Source of the DNA: Roseovarius sp. SCSIO 43702
Lineage (GTDB): Bacteria > Pseudomonadota > Alphaproteobacteria > Rhodobacterales > Rhodobacteraceae
Reading direction: 5' to 3'
Length of the DNA: 64,000 bases
Assembly: GCF_019599045.1 (NCBI RefSeq)
Contig: NZ_CP080623.1
Location: 828,501-892,500, forward strand
Each line of letters starts with the position of its first letter. The first letter of the stretch is position 1. The position numbers and the translations under genes were made by a program. Below, in pieces: positions 52,984 through 61,061 of this stretch. The notes below the pieces were generated by a model. The model ran no database searches. It saw only the letters and a program-made list of their open reading frames with translations, and was not told the origin of the DNA.

Positions 52984-54506
52984 TCGCGGCGCCCCCGGAA
53001 ATTCATCACCACCGGCACGATCCAGAGTAGCGCCGAGGCCAGCATCATGCCCGCCGCGATCGGGTGCGAAACCGGATCGAGGAAGACCAGCCAGTTGCCG
53101 CCCGAGATCGTCAGCGAATTGTTGAGCGAGGATTCAAGCTGCGGTCCCAGCACCAGCCCGAGGATTGCGGGCCCCAGAGGTATCTTCGCCAGCCGCATGC
53201 CATACGCCACGACGCCCGCAACGATGGCCACCCACATGTTGAACGTGTTGGCCCCGTCCGAATAGGCGCCCATGAGGCAGAGAAGGGCGATCACGCCCAC
53301 CATCGCCTCCTTGGGGATGGCGAAGATCGACTTGGATACGGTTCGGATCACCACCCAGGCGATGGGCCACATGACGAGGTTCGCCACGAGGAAGGCCACG
53401 ATGATCATCCACGCGATGTTGCCGTGCTGCGAGAACAGAAGCGGCCCCGGCACCATGCCGTGAATGGCGAGCGCCCCGATGAAGAGTGCCGAGGTCGAGT
53501 TGCCGGGAATCCCGAGCGAGAGGAGCGGGACCATCGAGCTTGCCGTCACCGCGTTGTTCGCGGCCTCGGGTGCCGCGATCCCCTCGGGTGCGCCGTTGCC
53601 CCATTCGGCTTCGTCCGGTTTGCCCTCGTAGAGGCGGCGGAACCGGCGCGCGGCCTGATCGTAGGCAAGGAAGATCGCCATCAGCATGCCTGCACCGGGC
53701 AGCATGCCGATCACGTTGCCGATGGCGGCGCTTCCGGCCCAGACGGGCGCGAGGCGGCGCATCAGACCTTTCGGCAGGCGGAGGGAGCCGATTTCGGGCA
53801 GGCCCGTCACCTCCTTGGCGGCGCGGCGGTCGCGGAAGATGTCGGTCATGAGGTCGAACATGGCCGCGATCCCGAACAGGCCCACCAAGAGCGGCACGAA
53901 GGGAATCCCCTCGATCAGGTTGACGTTGCCGAAGGTGTAGCGGGGGAAGCCCGTGACGGGGCTGAACCCGACATTGGCGACCAGTAGGCCGATGATCGCG
54001 GCGATTGCACCCTTGATCACGTTGCCGCGCAAGAGACCGACAACGCTCGAAAGCCCGAGGATGGCGAGCGCGAAATTCTCGACATAGCCGAACCTGAGCG
54101 CGACCTTGGCCAGCGACGGGGCGAAGAGAAGCAGGACGATGGACGACAGCACGCCGCCCACCACAGACGAGGTGATCGCGATGGAAAGCGCGCGGCCCGC
54201 GAAGCCCTTGCGCGCCATGGCGTTCCCGTCCTCCGCGGTCAAGAGCGACGAGGCCGTCCCCGGCACCTTGATCACGATTGCGGGTATGGCGCCCCCGGAC
54301 GCGGCGGCGCAGTAGACACCGACCATGAGCGCGAGCGCCTGTTCCGGCGGCATCGAGAAGGAGAACGGGATGAAGACCGCGAAGGCGATGTTGTCGTTGA
54401 TGCCGGGGATCGAGCCCACGATCATGCCGGCGAAGACGCCAATGACGAGCATCAGCGCGACCATGGGAGAAGCGAGCGTCTCGAAGCCCAGAACGATCAG
54501 GTCCAT
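52980..54506 (-). CDS. tctA: Tripartite tricarboxylate transporter large membrane subunit TctA
   Basis: A 508-residue TctA protein with about twelve hydrophobic segments. The family signatures are GMIVGSIPGINDNIAFAVFI and SGGAIPAIVIKVPGTASSLL near the N-terminus, and the internal repeat SSMVPLLSLGIPGNSTSALF. It is the permease for a periplasmic-binding-protein-dependent, ion-driven uptake system of carboxylates. ATG 54506 starts with MDLIVLGFETL; the further open frame upstream overlaps tctB and lacks similarity. It overlaps the PLP lyase start by 4 bp. Confidence 0.94.
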   Translation of the reverse strand: MDLIVLGFETLASPMVALMLVIGVFAGMIVGSIPGINDNIAFAVFIPFSFSMPPEQALALMVGVYCAAASGGAIPAIVIKVPGTASSLLTAEDGNAMARKGFAGRALSIAITSSVVGGVLSSIVLLLFAPSLAKVALRFGYVENFALAILGLSSVVGLLRGNVIKGAIAAIIGLLVANVGFSPVTGFPRYTFGNVNLIEGIPFVPLLVGLFGIAAMFDLMTDIFRDRRAAKEVTGLPEIGSLRLPKGLMRRLAPVWAGSAAIGNVIGMLPGAGMLMAIFLAYDQAARRFRRLYEGKPDEAEWGNGAPEGIAAPEAANNAVTASSMVPLLSLGIPGNSTSALFIGALAIHGMVPGPLLFSQHGNIAWMIIVAFLVANLVMWPIAWVVIRTVSKSIFAIPKEAMVGVIALLCLMGAYSDGANTFNMWVAIVAGVVAYGMRLAKIPLGPAILGLVLGPQLESSLNNSLTISGGNWLVFLDPVSHPIAAGMMLASALLWIVPVVMNFRGRRE

Positions 54507-54516
54507 GACGCGCCCC

Positions 54517-54981
54517 TCACAAGAGCCAGGGCGCCAGGGTGCGCGGAAGGCGCACGCCCAGCCCCTCGATGAAGGCAAGGTAGCTGATCCCCGCCACTAG
54601 CGCCGCGATCAGCACCAGCTTGACCGGCGCGCGCACGCCGCAGAGCCAGAGAAAGGCGCACTGCATCAGGAAGGTGGGCAGAAGATAGCCCAATCCCTGC
54701 GTGAGCGCCGCAATCCAGAGCAGGATCGTGGCGGAGGCCGCGCCCGTGACCTGCGCGGGCGTGGCGAAGGAGACATGCGTCGTCGTGCCGATGACCACGC
54801 GCAGGATCAGCACCGCGCCCAGGATCGCCAGAAGACAGCCGAGCACGAGCGGATAGGTTCGCGAATAGGCGTCGAAGCCCGAGGCGAGCCAGGCGGCGAT
54901 GCCGCCTGTCAGCACGAGCGCGAGGCCCACATAAGTGTCGCTGTGAGCGAGAAGGGGTCGGGTGTCCGGGGAAGTGGTCAC
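54517..54981 (-). CDS. tctB: Tripartite tricarboxylate transporter small membrane subunit TctB
   Basis: A 154-residue protein with four hydrophobic helices (YVGLALVLTGGIAAWLAS, LVLGCLLAILGAVLILRVVI, ATILLWIAALTQGLGYLLPT, and LVLIAALVAGISYLAFIEGL), the usual TctB layout. The start is taken as GTG 54981 with AAGGTG before it, giving the family length; the frame extends to 55047 without similarity. It is 10 bp upstream of tctA and separated from tctC by a stem-loop. Confidence 0.85.
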   Translation of the reverse strand: MTTSPDTRPLLAHSDTYVGLALVLTGGIAAWLASGFDAYSRTYPLVLGCLLAILGAVLILRVVIGTTTHVSFATPAQVTGAASATILLWIAALTQGLGYLLPTFLMQCAFLWLCGVRAPVKLVLIAALVAGISYLAFIEGLGVRLPRTLAPWLL

Positions 54982-55016
54982 GGGGCAGCACCTTGGCGGG
55001 AGGGGGCGCAAAAGGC

Positions 55017-55043
55017 CCGCCCGGCCCGCGGGGGACCGGGCGG
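55017..55043 (-). terminator. Stem-loop with T-tail between tctC and tctB
   Basis: CCGCCCGG and CCGGGCGG form a perfect 8-bp stem with an 11-nt loop. On the minus strand it is followed by GCCTTTTGC. It lies 16 bp after the tctC stop and probably attenuates transcription so that the binding protein exceeds the membrane subunits. Confidence 0.55.
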
Positions 55044-55058
55044 ACAAGGCGGGGATGA

Positions 55059-56009
55059 TTACTGGCCGAGGCCCGCTTCGTCGATGATGACCGAGGTCAG
55101 ATCGGCGTAGTTGTCGACGACGAACTGGAAGCCCTCGGCGTCACGATAGGTGGGCGTGTAGCCCGCCGATTCCATCTTCTCGACATAGGCTTCGGTCTCG
55201 CTCACCTGCTTGAGGAGATCCTGCAGGAAGGCGACGGCTTCGTCCGGGGTGGCCGCGGGCACGGCCCAGCCGCGGAAGGTGGCGAAGATCGGGATGTCGA
55301 TGCCGGCCTCCTGGAAGGTGGGCGCGTCGGGGAAGGCGTCCGAGCGTTCCTCGGCGGCGATGGCGAGGATGCGCACCGCGCCGCTTTCGGCCTGTGCCGT
55401 TGCCTCGCCCAGCGGCCAGAGCGCGCCGTCGGCGTGACCGCCCGCGACCGCCTGCACCTGCGCGCCGAAGCCCTTGGTGGGGATGTAGTTGAACTTGGCG
55501 TCCGTCACGCGCTCGATCGCGAGGCCGGACATGTGATGCGAGGTGCCGACGCCGGCCACGACGATGTTGAGCCCCTCGCTCTCGGCTTTGGCCATGAAAT
55601 CTTCGATCGTCTCGATGGGAGACTCGGCCGGCACGACAATGACCTCGGGGTCGAGGTTGTAGAGCGCCACGGGGCGGAAATCGCTGACCGCGTAGCCGGC
55701 GCCCTTCATCTTGGGGTTGGTCACGACCGAGCTTGTCATCGCGAGCACGGTGTAGCCATCGGGATCGGCCTGAGCGACCGAGGTCTGGCCGACCACGCCG
55801 CCGCCGCCCGAGCGGTTCACGACGTTCATCTCGACCCCGTCGAGGATGGTGTTTGCCGTCTCGGCAATGATGCGCGAGGTGGTGTCGACGGATCCGCCGG
55901 GATCGAAGGGCACCACGAGATCGATGTCGCGGGCCGGGTAATCCTGGGCCACCGCGGGCAACGTCAGCGCGCCCATGGCGAGGGCCGCGATAAATCCTAG
56001 TTGTTTCAT
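55059..56009 (-). CDS. tctC: Tripartite tricarboxylate transporter substrate-binding protein TctC
   Basis: A 316-residue Bug/TctC-family periplasmic binding protein: signal peptide (AALAMGALTLPAVAQ), then DYPARDIDLVVPFDPGGSVD (the classic start of the ligand-binding loop), NRSGGGGVVGQTSVAQADPD and GVGTSHHMSGLAIERV. The ligand is a carboxylate, unknown. It is the first gene of the transporter-lyase unit and divergent from a LysR gene. ATG 56009 gives the expected signal peptide. Confidence 0.93.
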   Translation of the reverse strand: MKQLGFIAALAMGALTLPAVAQDYPARDIDLVVPFDPGGSVDTTSRIIAETANTILDGVEMNVVNRSGGGGVVGQTSVAQADPDGYTVLAMTSSVVTNPKMKGAGYAVSDFRPVALYNLDPEVIVVPAESPIETIEDFMAKAESEGLNIVVAGVGTSHHMSGLAIERVTDAKFNYIPTKGFGAQVQAVAGGHADGALWPLGEATAQAESGAVRILAIAAEERSDAFPDAPTFQEAGIDIPIFATFRGWAVPAATPDEAVAFLQDLLKQVSETEAYVEKMESAGYTPTYRDAEGFQFVVDNYADLTSVIIDEAGLGQ

Positions 56010-56161
56010 GTCGAAATCTCCCTGACTGGTGAATGATCCGCGACGCGATTCGCAATCCGATGCGCGCCGGTCCGGGGTCACACTAGGGATGCGAGACATA
56101 TGTGTAAAATTAATATAAATGTATGATTCATTAGCTGTATTGAACCGAGGGAAGATCGTCC
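56010..56161. promoter_or_regulatory. Divergent tctC / LysR promoter region
   Basis: A stretch of 152 bp between two divergent genes. The half next to the LysR gene (56095-56150) is strongly AT-rich for this genome (TGTGTAAAATTAATATAAAT, then TGTATGATTCATTAG), and contains T-N11-A-type and ATGTATGATTCAT-like dyads, as expected for a LysR operator. Exact boxes are not assigned. Confidence 0.5.
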
Positions 56162-57052
56162 GTGACGCCCGAACTGCAACTTGCTCAACTTCGCACCTTG
56201 ATCGCGATCGACGAGGAGGGGAGTTTCAGCGCCGCAGCCGAACGACTGGGGCGCACGCAATCGGCCGTTACGCAGCAGATGCAGGCGCTCGAGCATGTCG
56301 TGGGCACCCCGCTTTTTGTCTCTCGCGGACGGCGGCGGGAGTTGACCGAAGCGGGCCAGACCCTTCTGCGCCACAGTCACGAGATCGTCTCGCTCTGCAA
56401 GCAGGCGATGACGGCCTCGGGGCGCAGCCAGACGAGCGGTGTCGTCCGCCTTGGTGCACCGCTTGAGATCGCGAACGATCTCCTGCCCGACGTGTTGCGC
56501 GAGTTCGCCGCGCGCAGGCCGGATGTTCGGGTCGTCCTCCTGGTCGAGCGGAGCCGCCGGCTGATGCGGATGCTCGAGGAGGGTGCGCTCGACATCACGC
56601 TCAGCACCTGGCGCGCCGGAAGCAGCGACGGGCGGCGGGTGAAGCTCCTGCCCGTCCACTGGATCGCAGCCGAAGGCTGGACGCTCGAGCCCGGCGCGCC
56701 GCTGCCACTGGTGCTTACGGACGCGCCGAGCATGTTCCGGCGACTCGCGCTGGCGGCGCTCGATGCCGGCGGCTGGGCCTATCTCGAGAAATTCACCTCG
56801 CATTCCACCGCCGGGATCCGTTTCGGCGTGAAAGCCGGGATCGGGATAACCGCTCGGACGCAGAGCGCCTTTCGCGGTGGCGTGCAGATGCTCGGAACCG
56901 ACCTGGGCCTGCCCGCGCTGCCGCGCGTCTCCTACTACCTCCACCGGGCGCTGGGCGAGACGAGCGAAGCCGCCGAGGACCTGTACCGGATGATCGCGAC
57001 ACGCGCCGGCGATGATGACGGGGTAGAGGCCGAGCCTGACCGGCGATCCTAG
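56162..57052 (+). CDS. LysR-family regulator of the tct/lyase unit
   Basis: A 296-residue LysR protein with an N-terminal HTH (LRTLIAIDEEGSFSAAAERL, then RTQSAVTQQMQALEHVVGT) and a substrate-binding domain (RLGAPLEIANDLLPDVLREF; GVKAGIGITART). The start is GTG 56162. It is divergent from tctC and probably senses the imported ligand or a product. Its stop overlaps the stop of the convergent ABC permease in the palindrome CTAG. Confidence 0.88.
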   Translation: MTPELQLAQLRTLIAIDEEGSFSAAAERLGRTQSAVTQQMQALEHVVGTPLFVSRGRRRELTEAGQTLLRHSHEIVSLCKQAMTASGRSQTSGVVRLGAPLEIANDLLPDVLREFAARRPDVRVVLLVERSRRLMRMLEEGALDITLSTWRAGSSDGRRVKLLPVHWIAAEGWTLEPGAPLPLVLTDAPSMFRRLALAALDAGGWAYLEKFTSHSTAGIRFGVKAGIGITARTQSAFRGGVQMLGTDLGLPALPRVSYYLHRALGETSEAAEDLYRMIATRAGDDDGVEAEPDRRS

Positions 57053-57870
57053 CCGCCCTTTCCGCGTCCGAAGATCTGTGCCAGCACCATCATCAGCGTC
57101 GTGACGAGGATCATGATGGTGGAGATCGCGGCGATCGTCGGGTCGATCTGGTCACGAAGTGCGTTGAACATGGATCGCGTGAGCGTGGGGTTGTCGCCGC
57201 CCGAGATGAACATGGCGATCACCACCTCGTCGAAGCTGGCCAGGAAGGACAGAAGCGCCGAGGTCACGACCGCGAACCGGATCTGCGGAAGGGTGATCGT
57301 GAGAAACGCCCTCCATCGTGGAGCGCCGAGGGCGCGTGCCGCCATCTCCTGATTCATGTCGTAGGACTTGAGCGCCGAGCCCGTGACGATCAGCACGAGC
57401 GGGATGGCGAGCAGCGAATGCGCCAGCACGAGACCGGTCATGGTGTAGAGGATCTGAAGCTTGACGTAGGCATAGAACGCCCCCACGGCGATCAGGACCA
57501 CGGGCACCATCATCGGCGTGATGAGCATGACGAAAGCCGCGCGGATGAAGGGTACTTTCGAGGCATGGAGGCCGTAGGCGGCGAGGACCCCCACGGGCGT
57601 TGCGAAGAGCATCGTGAGAAACGCCGCCTTGAACGAGGTGCGGGTGGCGAGCATCCATTCGTCGGAGTTGATGTAATGCCGGTACCAGCGCGTCGACCAC
57701 GTCTCGGGCGGGAACTCGAGATATTGCGAATCGGAAAACGACATCGGGATCACGATCAGCGTGGGGGCAACCAGGAGGATCATGATGACGATGGACACCA
57801 GGTAAAGCCAGAGCCGCTGGCCATGCGTGACTTGCGTGTCCGAAGCGGGAGAGGAGAGCCAGCGCAACAT
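57049..57870 (-). CDS. ABC transporter permease (polyamine type, PotC-like)
   Basis: A 273-residue permease with six hydrophobic segments (LYLVSIVIMILLVAPTLIVI at the start) and the EAA loop near residue 195 (MAARALGAPRWRAFLTITLP). The ending ALLSFLASFDEVVIAMFISG is typical of the spermidine/putrescine PotC group. ATG 57870 overlaps the stop of the partner permease by one base (TGATG). It is the last gene of the transporter unit. Confidence 0.9.
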   Translation of the reverse strand: MLRWLSSPASDTQVTHGQRLWLYLVSIVIMILLVAPTLIVIPMSFSDSQYLEFPPETWSTRWYRHYINSDEWMLATRTSFKAAFLTMLFATPVGVLAAYGLHASKVPFIRAAFVMLITPMMVPVVLIAVGAFYAYVKLQILYTMTGLVLAHSLLAIPLVLIVTGSALKSYDMNQEMAARALGAPRWRAFLTITLPQIRFAVVTSALLSFLASFDEVVIAMFISGGDNPTLTRSMFNALRDQIDPTIAAISTIMILVTTLMMVLAQIFGRGKGG

Positions 57871-58754
57871 CACTGCCCCCCGCCCGTCATCCGGTCGAGA
57901 TCGAGGAATCGCGAAGCGATCCAGAGCACGCCTACAGTAAGCGCCAATAGCACCACCCCGAGCGCCGACGCCGCGCCCCAGTTCACGAAAAGCTCGATAT
58001 TGGACACGATTTTCATGGATACGAGAATGACCTTGCCGCCGCCCAGCACGGCGGGTGTCACGAAGAAGCCGAGGCAAAGGACGAAGACCATCAGCGCCCC
58101 CGCGAAAAGCCCCGGTGTCGAGAGCGGGAAGAACACCGTCCAGAAGGCGCGGCGCGGACTGGCACCGAGGTTCGACGCGGCCTTGAGAAGGTCGGTGTCG
58201 ATGGCCTTCATCGCGCCATAAGTCGGCAGGATGAGGAAGGGAAGCATGATATGGACCATCCCGATCAGTGTGCCGGTCATGTTGTGGACCATCTTGAGCG
58301 GCTCGTCCCAGAGACCGAGCGAAATGGCCCAGCTGTTCACGAGCCCCTGTTTCTGCAACAGCACGAGCCACGCATAGGTCCGCACCAGAAGCGAGGTCCA
58401 GAATGGCAGCAACACGGCGAGCATGCACAGGTTGGCCAGCCGCTGCGGCAGTTGTGACATGAAATAGGCCAGGGGATAGCCGATGAATACGCACAGCGCG
58501 GTTGTCAGGATGCTCACCTCGAACGTGGTCTGGAAGATGCGCGCGTAGGATTTGCGCCGGATCATCCGCTCGTAATTTTCGAGTGAGAAGTTTCCGTCCG
58601 CGCCCACGAAGGAGACGTAAAAGAGCCAGCCCACCGGGATGACGAGGATCACAAGCACCAGGAGAAGGGCGGGCGAGGCGAGGCCGAAGAGGCGCAGACG
58701 TTCCATCTTCTCGTCGCGGCGCAATCCGGTCGCGTTGATATCGGACGCGGCCAT
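57870..58754 (-). CDS. ABC transporter permease (polyamine type, PotB-like)
   Basis: A 294-residue permease with a cytoplasmic N-terminus, six helices (LLLVLVILVIPVGWLFYVSF first) and the EAA loop LLKAASNLGASPRRAFWTVF. The stretch FWTSLLVRTYAWLVLLQKQG is characteristic of PotB. It begins 3 bp after the ATPase stop and is followed by the PotC-like permease with overlap. Confidence 0.9.
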   Translation of the reverse strand: MAASDINATGLRRDEKMERLRLFGLASPALLLVLVILVIPVGWLFYVSFVGADGNFSLENYERMIRRKSYARIFQTTFEVSILTTALCVFIGYPLAYFMSQLPQRLANLCMLAVLLPFWTSLLVRTYAWLVLLQKQGLVNSWAISLGLWDEPLKMVHNMTGTLIGMVHIMLPFLILPTYGAMKAIDTDLLKAASNLGASPRRAFWTVFFPLSTPGLFAGALMVFVLCLGFFVTPAVLGGGKVILVSMKIVSNIELFVNWGAASALGVVLLALTVGVLWIASRFLDLDRMTGGGQ

Positions 58755-58757
58755 CGC

Positions 58758-59846
58758 TCAGCCCTCCTCGTCGGCGATGATCACCGTATCCGCGGGCGCG
58801 AGGCCAAGCCGCACGTCGTCTCCGGCCTTTGGCAGATTGGCGAATGTATCCGCGCGGGTTGCCCCGCGGACTGCGATCTCCGAGCCGTCGCCCAGCACCG
58901 CGTAGAGCAGGTAGCTTTCGCCTTGGTATACCACCTCGGTCACGCGCGCTTCGAAGATGTTGTCGCCGCCCGTGGCTTCGCCGTCGATCAGGTGCACGCG
59001 TTCCGGGCGCAGCATCAGCGCGAGGTTGCGGGCGTCGGGCACCGGCTGCGTGGTGGTAAGCGGCACGTGCGCGGCCATGAGCGCATCACCTTCGCGCGTC
59101 ACCGGAAGGAAGTTCGAATCACCGATGAAGTCGGCCACGAACTTGCTCGCGGGCTGATCATAGAGTTCTTGAGGGGTGGCCAGTTGCATGATGCGCCCAT
59201 GATTGACCACTGCGATGCGGTCGGACATGGTGAGCGCTTCGCGCTGGTCGTGGGTCACGTAGACGGTCGTCATGCCGAGTTGATCGTGAAGGTGCCGTAA
59301 CTCGATCTGCATCCGGTCCCTTAGCTTCTTGTCGAGTGCCGAGAGCGGTTCGTCCATCAGCAGGATGCGCGGCTCGAACACGATGGAGCGCGCGAGCGCC
59401 ACGCGCTGCTTCTGGCCGCCCGAAAGCTCGGTGATGCGGCGAGTGCCATAGCCGCCGAGCTGTACGGTTTCGAGCGCGCGCTCGACGCGGTCGGCTGTGT
59501 CGGATTTGGACATGCCGCGCAGGCGCAGCGGGTAGCCCACGTTGCCCGCGACGGTCATGTGCGGGAAAAGCGCGTAGTTCTGGAACACCATGCCCACGCC
59601 GCGAAGATGCGGAGGCGTGCGGATCATCTCGTCGCCCCCGAACTTCAGGCTGCCGCGATCGGGACGCGTGAAACCGGCAAGCACCATGAGCAGCGTAGTC
59701 TTGCCCGATCCCGAGGGGCCGAGCAGGGTCAGAAACTCACCGCTATTCACGTCGAGTGACACGTCATCGAGCGCGTGCACGCTGCCGTAGGTCTTGGTCA
59801 CGTTGCGCACCGCGATGGGCAGCGCGTCACTTATCTTGCCGGTCAC
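58758..59846 (-). CDS. ABC transporter ATP-binding protein (PotA-like)
   Basis: A 362-residue ATPase: Walker A LLGPSGSGKTTLLMVLAG, Q-loop VFQNYALFPHMTV, signature LSGGQKQRVALARSIVFEP, Walker B ILLMDEPLSALD, H-loop VYVTHDQREA, then a C-terminal TOBE_2 regulatory domain (ALMLRPERVHLIDGEATGG). It powers polyamine-type uptake. The start is GTG 59846 with GGGGACG before it; the longer frame runs into the preceding stem-loop. Confidence 0.92.
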   Translation of the reverse strand: MTGKISDALPIAVRNVTKTYGSVHALDDVSLDVNSGEFLTLLGPSGSGKTTLLMVLAGFTRPDRGSLKFGGDEMIRTPPHLRGVGMVFQNYALFPHMTVAGNVGYPLRLRGMSKSDTADRVERALETVQLGGYGTRRITELSGGQKQRVALARSIVFEPRILLMDEPLSALDKKLRDRMQIELRHLHDQLGMTTVYVTHDQREALTMSDRIAVVNHGRIMQLATPQELYDQPASKFVADFIGDSNFLPVTREGDALMAAHVPLTTTQPVPDARNLALMLRPERVHLIDGEATGGDNIFEARVTEVVYQGESYLLYAVLGDGSEIAVRGATRADTFANLPKAGDDVRLGLAPADTVIIADEEG

Positions 59847-59869
59847 GTCATCGTCCCCGTTCTTTGTGT

Positions 59870-59894
59870 CCGCGGGCGCGAGAGACGCCCGCGG
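59870..59894 (-). other. Stem-loop between binding-protein and ATPase genes
   Basis: CCGCGGGCG and CGCCCGCGG form a perfect 9-bp stem with a 7-nt loop, 26 bp after the binding-protein stop. There is no T-run. Such hairpins after the binding-protein cistron commonly protect its mRNA and raise its level over the membrane subunits. Confidence 0.55.
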
Positions 59895-59920
59895 CGAGGT
59901 TCGCCGCTTCGTGTGGCGAA

Positions 59921-60961
59921 TTACTCGGTCAGCATTTCCTGGTACATCTCCGCCGCCGTGGTTTCCCACTCGGCATACCAATCAAGCGAGATAGGCAGTT
60001 GTTTCTCGGCGTTCTCGGGCGATGAAGGCAGACCTGCCGCCACCTCCTCGCTGATCTCGCCGGTTTCGTAGGCTGCCTTGTTCGTGGGGCCGTAGGTGAT
60101 GTATTTCGGCAGGTCGTCTTGGTACTCCGGCTTGGAAATCTCGGCGAGGAATTCCATCGCCGTATCCTTGTTCGGCGCACCCTTCGGGATTGCGAAACAA
60201 TCATAGTCGAGCAGTGCCTGGTTGAAGCTGTAGTCCACCTTGGCGCCGTCAGCGCGGGCGTTGTCGAACCGTCCGTTCCAGCCGGTCGTCATGTCGACCT
60301 CGCCGTCCTTCATCAACTGCGCATGCTGGGCGCCGGAGGTCCAGAAGACGTTGATATGGGGCTTCAACTCGCGGATCTTGTCGATGGCCCGCGCGATGCC
60401 CTCCTCGGAGGAGAGAACCTCGTAGACCTCCTCCATCGGCACCCCATCGGCCATCAGAGCCGGTTCGAGCGCGCCCGATACCTTCCCGCGATAGGCCCGA
60501 CTGCCCGGGAATTTCTCGACATCCCAGAAATCGGCCCAGCTTTGCGGCACCTCCTCGCCGTAGGTATCGGTGTTCCATGCGTAGACGACCGAGAATACGT
60601 CGCCGCCCACGCAGTAGTCGGAATAGAGCGAGGGATAGAAATTCGACACGTCGATCACGTCATAATCGAGCTTCTCGAGCAACCCCTCCTCTGCCGCTCG
60701 CGCCGCCGAGCCAGAGCCACTGACCACCACGTCGAGCGTGACCTCACCGGTGCTCACCTGAAGCCGCACATCGGACATGCCGCCATAAGTAACTTCCTTC
60801 ACCGCAATCCCGGTGTTCTCTTCGGCGGGCTGGAACAGCGCTTTCGACTGCGCTTCCTGGTATGCGCCGCCCCAAGATGCGACGGTGATTTCCTTGTCGG
60901 CGGCGAGAGCCGTGCTCCCCATGAACCCTGCCATGAGACCAAGTGTCAGCATATGTTTCAT
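59921..60961 (-). CDS. ABC transporter periplasmic substrate-binding protein (polyamine type)
   Basis: A 346-residue PotD/F-like binding protein: signal peptide (LGLMAGFMGSTALAADKE), then ITVASWGGAYQEAQSKALFQ, GEVTLDVVVSGSGSAARAAE, SQSWADFWDVEKFPG-type sequence and TTGWNGRFDNARADGAKVDY. The subgroup is often annotated as spermidine/putrescine- or opine-like. It lies between the FAD oxidase (100-bp gap) and the ATPase gene, so the oxidase probably degrades the imported amine. Confidence 0.9.
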   Translation of the reverse strand: MKHMLTLGLMAGFMGSTALAADKEITVASWGGAYQEAQSKALFQPAEENTGIAVKEVTYGGMSDVRLQVSTGEVTLDVVVSGSGSAARAAEEGLLEKLDYDVIDVSNFYPSLYSDYCVGGDVFSVVYAWNTDTYGEEVPQSWADFWDVEKFPGSRAYRGKVSGALEPALMADGVPMEEVYEVLSSEEGIARAIDKIRELKPHINVFWTSGAQHAQLMKDGEVDMTTGWNGRFDNARADGAKVDYSFNQALLDYDCFAIPKGAPNKDTAMEFLAEISKPEYQDDLPKYITYGPTNKAAYETGEISEEVAAGLPSSPENAEKQLPISLDWYAEWETTAAEMYQEMLTE

Positions 60962-61061
60962 CGTTTCGTTCCTCCTCTGTTATCTCGGCCCCTCGAAGGG
61001 GGGCGCTTGCTGTCGCCGTGGAATGCACCGGACGGCTGGCGACGGGGCCGTCGAGCGTTCG

